This document shows, piece by piece, positions 59,909 through 64,000 of a DNA stretch of 64,000 nucleotides. The notes beneath the pieces are model-generated. The model was not told the DNA's origin. It saw only the letters and a program-made list of their open reading frames with translations, and did not search any database. The translations under genes and the position numbers were made by a program. The stretch is from Clostridiales bacterium (GTDB taxonomy: Bacteria; Bacillota; Clostridia; Christensenellales; Borkfalkiaceae). Location of the stretch: contig SVIG01000005.1 of assembly GCA_015071005.1 (NCBI GenBank), forward strand, positions 1 to 64,000. Direction: 5' to 3'. The number at the start of each line of letters is the position of its first letter. The stretch's first letter is position 1.

Positions 59909-60553
59909 TTACGCTTCCGTTTCGGTCTTCTTAAAGAACAAATTGGACACCTTGTATTCTTCCAAAGCACGTTCCACCATCGCAGGATTATAGACTTTTT
60001 TGCCAAGCAGGTACGAGATCACGACGTCTTTTACGTGTCTAAAATCGAACGTACAGCCTGCGAGTTGGAGCAAAATTTTGGTATCTTCCATTGAGATTTG
60101 TGCAACCAACGCAAAGGTGAAAATAAAGTTCTTCGTCGGCAAATATTTCCCTGAACAAATCCCCTTCCAAATTTCCGGCAAAATCTCCATTTGCGAGAGC
60201 ATATCTTCGTCGGAAACGTGGTATCTCTCGCGCATTTTTGCAAACATTTTATAGAAAGAATATTTAGCAAACTTCGTTCTCAAGCGGGAAAACAAGCTGT
60301 GCGTACGGAAGGAAAACGAAAAGGTTAAATCGACCATACGTTCTTTCGCCGCCGCCAAAATCTCCGCTTTTTTCTCTTGGTTTGCAATCTTTAACGTACT
60401 CGAAGGCAGGGTATAGGCGTACGTTCTACCGTTCTCGAGCACCTTTGTCGCTTGCATTACGGGCATTTTGTAGCCAGGCAAAAGCACCAATTTATCATAG
60501 TTTTCGTATGTTTCACAAAAATAATCGTCTAAATCGTGAATAAAATCGTACAT
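59909..60553 (-). CDS. Unknown protein with a helical C-terminal domain
   Basis: About 214 residues from MYDFIHDLDDYFCETYENYDKL; start at 60553 with GGAG 9 nt upstream, not the ORF-track start. A C-terminal segment (FIFTFALVAQISMEDTKILLQLAGCTFDFRHVKDVVISYLLGKKVYNPAMVERALEEY) looks like the small helical domain found after kinases or regulators in Bacillota ('L..E.T..LL..AG......D.II.Y......Y....N..L'). The N-terminal part is not recognised. No clear partner gene. Confidence 0.65.
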   Translation of the reverse strand: MYDFIHDLDDYFCETYENYDKLVLLPGYKMPVMQATKVLENGRTYAYTLPSSTLKIANQEKKAEILAAAKERMVDLTFSFSFRTHSLFSRLRTKFAKYSFYKMFAKMRERYHVSDEDMLSQMEILPEIWKGICSGKYLPTKNFIFTFALVAQISMEDTKILLQLAGCTFDFRHVKDVVISYLLGKKVYNPAMVERALEEYKVSNLFFKKTETEA

Positions 60554-60737
60554 ATCGTAAGCTCCGTCGCTTTCTTCCTTTTCAGTATACCATACTTCCA
60601 CAAAAAACTGCAAGCAAAAACACACCGTTTTTCTTTTTCACCGACTTTTCATTTTACACGAAATCGCCCCTTTTCACATTTTTTCACGGTTTTTTGTGAA
60701 AAACGGACAAAAATCTCCCATTTCAACCCCCTTTTGC

Positions 60738-60766
60738 TTGCTTTTTTACCATTTTTATGGTACATT
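60738..60766 (+). promoter_or_regulatory. Promoter of the DeoR regulator with internal palindrome
   Basis: TTGCTT - 17 bp - TACATT. TACCAT-TTTT-ATGGTA (60747-60762) fills the spacer, suggesting autorepression. Confidence 0.6.
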
Positions 60767-60796
60767 GTTAATAGAAAATAAAGGAGAAATCAACCA

Positions 60797-61555
60797 ATGA
60801 AAAGAGATCGTATCGCGGAGATTGCAGAGCTGATTGATAAGCGCGGCAAACTCACGCTCAAGCAGCTTGAATCCCACTTCCCCAACGTCTCGCAAATGAC
60901 CTTACGCAGGGATATGTTCCAGCTTGAAAAGGAAGGGAAAATCATTCGCGTACGCGGCGGCGCTATGTCGGTGCACGAAGTACAAAAGACCTCAGGCGAG
61001 CCGTACGTCAAAAAGACGACCATTCACACGGACGAAAAAATCGTCATTGCACAAAAGGCGGCAGGGCTTATTGACGAAGGATCCTCCCTTTTTATCGACG
61101 GCGGTACGACGGCGCTCTATCTTGCCAAGGAAATGCCCGATCGGTATTGCAACGTATTCACGAACGGGCTTGCGGTAGCCACCGAGCTTGCCAAGAAGAA
61201 AAACGTCGTAGTGAACCTGCTCGGCGGACAGCTTATCAAGGAAAACCTTTCCACGGCGTCCTCTTTTTCTTCCCTTTATTTTACCGACACGAATTTCGAG
61301 CTTGCGATTATTTCAGCCGCGGCATTCACGCCGGAAAGCGGATTTTCTTGCAGCTCGCAAATCGAAGCGGAGCTCTTGCGCGTGATTTGTAAGAAAGCGA
61401 AGTTTTTATATATGATGCTCGACAGCTCGAAAATCGGGCGTATCAAGCCCCACACCTTCGCGCAGGTTTCGGATATCAACGTGCTTATTACTGACAACGA
61501 ATTCCCCGACGCACTCAAAGACGAATTTAAGAAAATGGACATCGTCGTGCTTTAA
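60797..61555 (+). CDS. DeoR family transcriptional regulator
   Basis: 252 residues. N-terminal helix-turn-helix (RIAEIAELIDKRGKLTLKQLESHFPNVSQMTLRRDMFQLEKEGKIIRVRGGAM) and a DeoR sensor domain with LFIDGGTTALYLAKEM (phosphosugar-binding loop). Usually represses sugar-use genes, released by a sugar phosphate. No sugar gene is adjacent on the same strand, so its targets are elsewhere. Confidence 0.93.
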   Translation: MKRDRIAEIAELIDKRGKLTLKQLESHFPNVSQMTLRRDMFQLEKEGKIIRVRGGAMSVHEVQKTSGEPYVKKTTIHTDEKIVIAQKAAGLIDEGSSLFIDGGTTALYLAKEMPDRYCNVFTNGLAVATELAKKKNVVVNLLGGQLIKENLSTASSFSSLYFTDTNFELAIISAAAFTPESGFSCSSQIEAELLRVICKKAKFLYMMLDSSKIGRIKPHTFAQVSDINVLITDNEFPDALKDEFKKMDIVVL

Positions 61556-61576
61556 TTTATAGAAAAATATAAACCG

Positions 61577-61617
61577 ACCGCCCCGAAAGCGCTTGCTTTC
61601 GGGGCGGTATTTTTTTA
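61577..61617. terminator. Bidirectional terminator after deoR
   Basis: ACCGCCCCGAAAGC-GCTT-GCTTTCGGGGCGGT followed by ATTTTTTT. Confidence 0.92.
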
Positions 61618-61821
61618 CCAATCCTGCTTTTTCAAGGACTTATCCTTCACGTCGTCGTGGTATGCAAAATATTTCTCCTTAAACGCTTGCGGCGTAAGGG
61701 GCACTTCGCCGTCCGCTTGCATACGGTCGATCAAGTCCTGCAATTCCTCGGGTGTAAAATCCCCGATTTCCGTTTCTTCGCCGTACGTTTGAAATAATTT
61801 CAAAAGATCCAATTCCGACAT
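61615..61821 (-). CDS. Small acidic protein of unknown function
   Basis: About 68 residues, MSELDLLKLFQTYGEETEIGDFTPEELQDLIDRMQADGEVPLTPQAFKEKYFAYHDDVKDKSLKKQDW. Acidic and helical. Start at 61821 with GGAG 8 nt upstream; it overlaps the region just after the PHP gene stop, so the two are co-transcribed. No family recognised. Confidence 0.65.
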   Translation of the reverse strand: MSELDLLKLFQTYGEETEIGDFTPEELQDLIDRMQADGEVPLTPQAFKEKYFAYHDDVKDKSLKKQDW

Positions 61822-61823
61822 TG

Positions 61824-62651
61824 TCAAATCTCCACTTTAATATGCTCGCCACGGAAGGGTACGGTCAAATAGGTAAAGCCGATTTCTTTAAGCTTTTCCA
61901 CCACTTCACCCCATTTATCCGCGATTCGTTCTTGGAAATGCGCGTCCGAGCCGTAGGAAATTTTCCTTCCGCCGAGCGCATAATATCGCTCGACGATCTC
62001 CCAAGCCGGTAAGGTGCGGTTTTCCAAACCTTTATTCGCCGTGTTGATTTCCAAAATTTTATTCTTTTGAATAATCGCGTTCAAAATCTCATCAATTTCC
62101 GTGCCAAACTCGCTTAAACGGAACTGTCTATCCTCAAACGGCGCGTACCGCGCGATATACCCAATATGCCCAACGATATCGTAAGGATAGGGCGCGTCCA
62201 AGCTCTCGCGGATCAAGCGCAAATACGCTTTATAGACTTCTTCCTTCGTGCCCGTAAATTGGAAATACGCAAAATCCTTTCCTTCCGCGCCGTGCACGCT
62301 GTTGATAATGTAATCGGGGCGGTATTTTTCGTAAATCATCGCATACCTGCCCTGTACGTCCGCATTTTTTGAGAACCCAAATTCCGCGCCGACGCAAACG
62401 TTCATTACTCCTTGATAATCTTCCTGCAAGTGTCGCGCACCGTGGAAATATTCTTCGGGATTCGCGTCTCTAAAATACTCCTGTTCTTCCTTCGTCATTA
62501 AGGAAAAATCATAATCATAGTTAAAATGCTCGCTTACGCCGTAAAAGCCAACGCCCAATTTTTGCGCTTGCTCAAGCATTTCCGCGAGCGTGTTTTTTCC
62601 GTCGTGCGAATATTTCGAATGCGTATGCATATCTATGATAAATTTCTTCAT
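61824..62651 (-). CDS. PHP-domain phosphatase, histidinol-phosphatase (HisJ) type
   Basis: About 275 residues. PHP metal ligands: DMHTHSKYSHDG, SEHFNY, GAEFGF, NSVHG, GHIGYI and GSDAHFQ. This is the HisJ-like class. No histidine genes are nearby, so it may hydrolyse another phosphate. Promoter TTGAAA-17-TATAAT. Confidence 0.88.
   Translation of the reverse strand: MKKFIIDMHTHSKYSHDGKNTLAEMLEQAQKLGVGFYGVSEHFNYDYDFSLMTKEEQEYFRDANPEEYFHGARHLQEDYQGVMNVCVGAEFGFSKNADVQGRYAMIYEKYRPDYIINSVHGAEGKDFAYFQFTGTKEEVYKAYLRLIRESLDAPYPYDIVGHIGYIARYAPFEDRQFRLSEFGTEIDEILNAIIQKNKILEINTANKGLENRTLPAWEIVERYYALGGRKISYGSDAHFQERIADKWGEVVEKLKEIGFTYLTVPFRGEHIKVEI
62335..62354 (-). repeat. Dispersed motif copy in the PHP gene
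   Basis: Minus-strand CAGGGCAGGTATGCGATGAT, read as QGRYAM. Confidence 0.45.
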
Positions 62652-62671
62652 AATACTCACCTTCTTGTTGT

Positions 62672-62700
62672 ATTATACCACACCGCGCCGCGTTTTTCAA
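62672..62700 (-). promoter_or_regulatory. Promoter of the PHP phosphatase gene
   Basis: On the minus strand TTGAAA - 17 bp - TATAAT. Confidence 0.7.
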
Positions 62701-62804
62701 GCAACCGACCATACAAATTTTCCCACTTTTCCATATTTTAGAAAAAATCTGCCTTTTCGTCTATACTTTTGCCCTTTCTTGCCAATACTCCCAATTTCTC
62801 TCTA

Positions 62805-62834
62805 TTGACCTTGCGCCCCTTTCACCGATATAAT
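62805..62834 (+). promoter_or_regulatory. Promoter of the NlpC/P60 lipoprotein gene
   Basis: TTGACC - 18 bp - TATAAT, about 50 nt before the ATG; ribosome binding site CGGAG. Confidence 0.7.
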
Positions 62835-62886
62835 AAACTCGCACTTTTTTAGACTGCGCAATAAACAATATCGGAGATTTTTAATT

Positions 62887-63756
62887 ATGAAAATACGAGC
62901 TTTGGCAGCGCTCGCGCTTGCCTTTTCCTTCTTTCCACTCTTTGCTTGCGGAAGAAAAAACTCTTCCCACGCCTCAAGCGATACTCCACCGACCATAGAC
63001 TCCCCAATCGATAGCGAAACTACGGAATCCGCGCCCGACTCGTCCACGAGCGAAAACGATTCTTCCGTTTCCACACCCAATCCCCCTACGCCGCCCGAAA
63101 CGCCGAGCAAGCCCATTCCAAAGACGGCAAGCTACGTGCGCTGCGTAGCGGACAGCGTGAATATTCGCTCGGGGGCAGGTACGGATTTCTCCGCGCTTGG
63201 AAGCGCGGAGAAGGGCACCGTGTACGCGGTGATTGAAAAAACGGGGAATTGGTACAAGACCTATTACCGAGGTAAAACCGCCTATATCTACGCTTCCTAT
63301 TTTTCCGCTTTTACCTTACAAAAAAGCACGGATACCGACGTCGAAGACGTCATTACAGAGGGCTACAAGCTCATCGGCACTCCTTACGTATACGGCGCGA
63401 TCCGTTTCCACGACGGTAAGGGTAAACTTTTGAAGGGCTTTTCCACAAGCAAATTCGATTGTTCCTCTCTTATGCAGTACATCTTCTACAAAGGCGCAGG
63501 CGAGCTATTGCAAGTGAACACGCGCACCCAAGTAACACAAGGAAAATTTGTTCCAAAGTCCGAGTTAAAACGAGGCGACTGTATTTATTTTACGAACGCC
63601 GAGCGAGAGCATAAAACGGGCGTCGAGCGGATCGGTCACGTCGCGCTGTATCTTGGCAACGACTATATTCTACATACCGCGTCCGACTACGCGCGTATAG
63701 AAAAAATGACCGCCAAACGCTGGTCGTATTACGTCGAAGCGCGGCGGTTTATTTAA
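62887..63756 (+). CDS. Lipoprotein with SH3 and NlpC/P60 peptidase domains
   Basis: 289 residues. Lipobox LFAC at about residue 21, then a Ser/Thr/Pro/Asp-rich linker (about 25-80), a bacterial SH3 domain (about 83-142, VNIRSGAGTDFSALGSAEKGTVYAV) and an NlpC/P60 domain with the catalytic triad FDCSSLMQYIF, RIGHVALYLG and YILHTAS. Cuts peptide bonds in peptidoglycan outside the membrane. Ends overlap the comFC stop on the other strand. Confidence 0.94.
   Translation: MKIRALAALALAFSFFPLFACGRKNSSHASSDTPPTIDSPIDSETTESAPDSSTSENDSSVSTPNPPTPPETPSKPIPKTASYVRCVADSVNIRSGAGTDFSALGSAEKGTVYAVIEKTGNWYKTYYRGKTAYIYASYFSAFTLQKSTDTDVEDVITEGYKLIGTPYVYGAIRFHDGKGKLLKGFSTSKFDCSSLMQYIFYKGAGELLQVNTRTQVTQGKFVPKSELKRGDCIYFTNAEREHKTGVERIGHVALYLGNDYILHTASDYARIEKMTAKRWSYYVEARRFI
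63171..63189 (+). repeat. Dispersed motif copy in the SH3 domain
   Basis: GGGGGCAGGTACGGATTTC, read as SGAGTDF, a common SH3 sequence, so it may be chance. Confidence 0.35.
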
Positions 63757-64000
63757 GTAAAAAGTTGTCTATCCACGTGTTTTCGTGCACCTTTTCCGCT
63801 AGCGAGCAAGCGGTGATAAAAAGCACCCGTTTCGCACCTGCTTTAAGGAGTTTTTCCGCGCAAGCATTACCCGTCGCGCTCGTCGTCATAATATCGTCAA
63901 TGAGCAGCACCGTTCTATCCTTGCAAAGCTTTTTCTCTTGTACGCGATAGGCTTCTTGCGCGTTTTTTCTACGTGTGTTTTTGTCTAGGTCCTTTTGCGA
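63749..64000 (-). CDS. comFC: ComF family phosphoribosyltransferase (3' part, cut by window end)
   Basis: Missed by the ORF track because it is truncated at the window edge. The 83 visible residues include SQKDLDKNTRRKNAQEAYRV and the PRPP-binding loop VLLIDDIMTTSATGNACAEKLLKAGA, typical of ComFC. The protein is needed for DNA uptake in competent Bacillota. The N-terminal zinc-finger part lies outside the window. Its stop overlaps the end of the NlpC/P60 gene by a few bases. Confidence 0.88.
   Translation of the reverse strand, partial: SQKDLDKNTRRKNAQEAYRVQEKKLCKDRTVLLIDDIMTTSATGNACAEKLLKAGAKRVLFITACSLAEKVHENTWIDNFLLK

Noticed and set aside
1-64000. tRNA or rRNA genes
   Set aside because: Reading both strands by eye I found no cloverleaf with a GGTTCGAATCC-like arm and no rRNA segments; a tRNA scan would be needed for certainty.

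Overview
ORGANISM. The window looks like chromosomal DNA of a Gram-positive, probably anaerobic and possibly spore-forming Bacillota (Clostridia-like) bacterium of medium GC. Supporting signs: AGGAGG-type ribosome binding sites, TTGACA/TATAAT promoters with 16-18 bp spacers, many hairpin-plus-T-run terminators, a T-box leader before cysE-cysS, the spore maturation pair spmA-spmB, a FeoA-FeoB-FeoB-associated Cys-rich protein operon, GTP-type PEP carboxykinase, queuosine salvage/repair genes (queH, queA) and a two-[4Fe-4S] ferredoxin. A gut or Christensenellales-like origin is my inference from the style of the surface protein and small peptides; it is not shown by the sequence. No tRNA, rRNA, transposase, integrase, phage genes or CRISPR array was seen. 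LAYOUT. 0-6 kb (minus): rlmD-type methyltransferase, a membrane protein, a J-domain-like protein, a DUF5685 protein, thrC, and a P-loop ATPase. 6-9 kb: aminotransferase (+), then a LysR regulator divergent from a PQ-loop membrane protein. 9-12.3 kb (minus): rpmE, a DUF1385-PrmC fusion and prfA, a translation-termination cluster. 12.4-15.7 kb (+): MDR oxidoreductase, YfcE-like phosphoesterase, TrpB2. 16-23.3 kb (minus): mgsA, a 43-aa peptide, and a 2208-aa secreted modular protein with a glycosidase-like C terminus. 23.6-26.2 kb: divergent queH and a THUMP methyltransferase, both apparently leaderless. 26.2-29.5 kb (minus): the feo operon and a DtxR-type regulator with paired operators. 29.6-33.6 kb: a repeat-filled gap, then ruvC-ruvA-ruvB-queA. 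33.7-35.6 kb: a 45-aa peptide unit, ferredoxin, cysteine desulfurase. 35.9-40 kb: EF-G paralogue, leaderless PAP2 phosphatase, an AT-rich two-gene cassette between identical 35-bp terminators, rsmA. 40.2-44 kb (minus): metG-tatD-radical SAM operon. 44.2-45.6 kb: spmA-spmB and an orphan small RNA. 45.7-50 kb (minus): flavoprotein, pckG, a GT2 glycosyltransferase. 50.2-53.1 kb (+): proB-proA-proC. 53.2-57 kb (minus): small protein, short alaS, BspA-type LRR lipoprotein. 57-59.9 kb (minus): T-box - tandem repeats - cysE - cysS. 60-64 kb: an unknown protein, DeoR regulator, PHP phosphatase, SH3-NlpC/P60 lipoprotein, and the end of comFC. HOW IT WORKS TOGETHER. Most genes are housekeeping: translation, tRNA modification, recombination, amino-acid synthesis and iron uptake. 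The more novel content is non-coding or appended: a degenerate 20-bp motif (GGGGGCAGGTACGCGTTSAA) at about 15 places in both strands, both in genes and between them; a family of 65-110 bp intergenic repeats in three loci; the terminator-flanked cassette; an orphan sRNA with a C-rich loop; and unusual extensions or fusions (Q/N-rich radical SAM, extended RuvC, DUF1385-PrmC, AlaRS without C-Ala).
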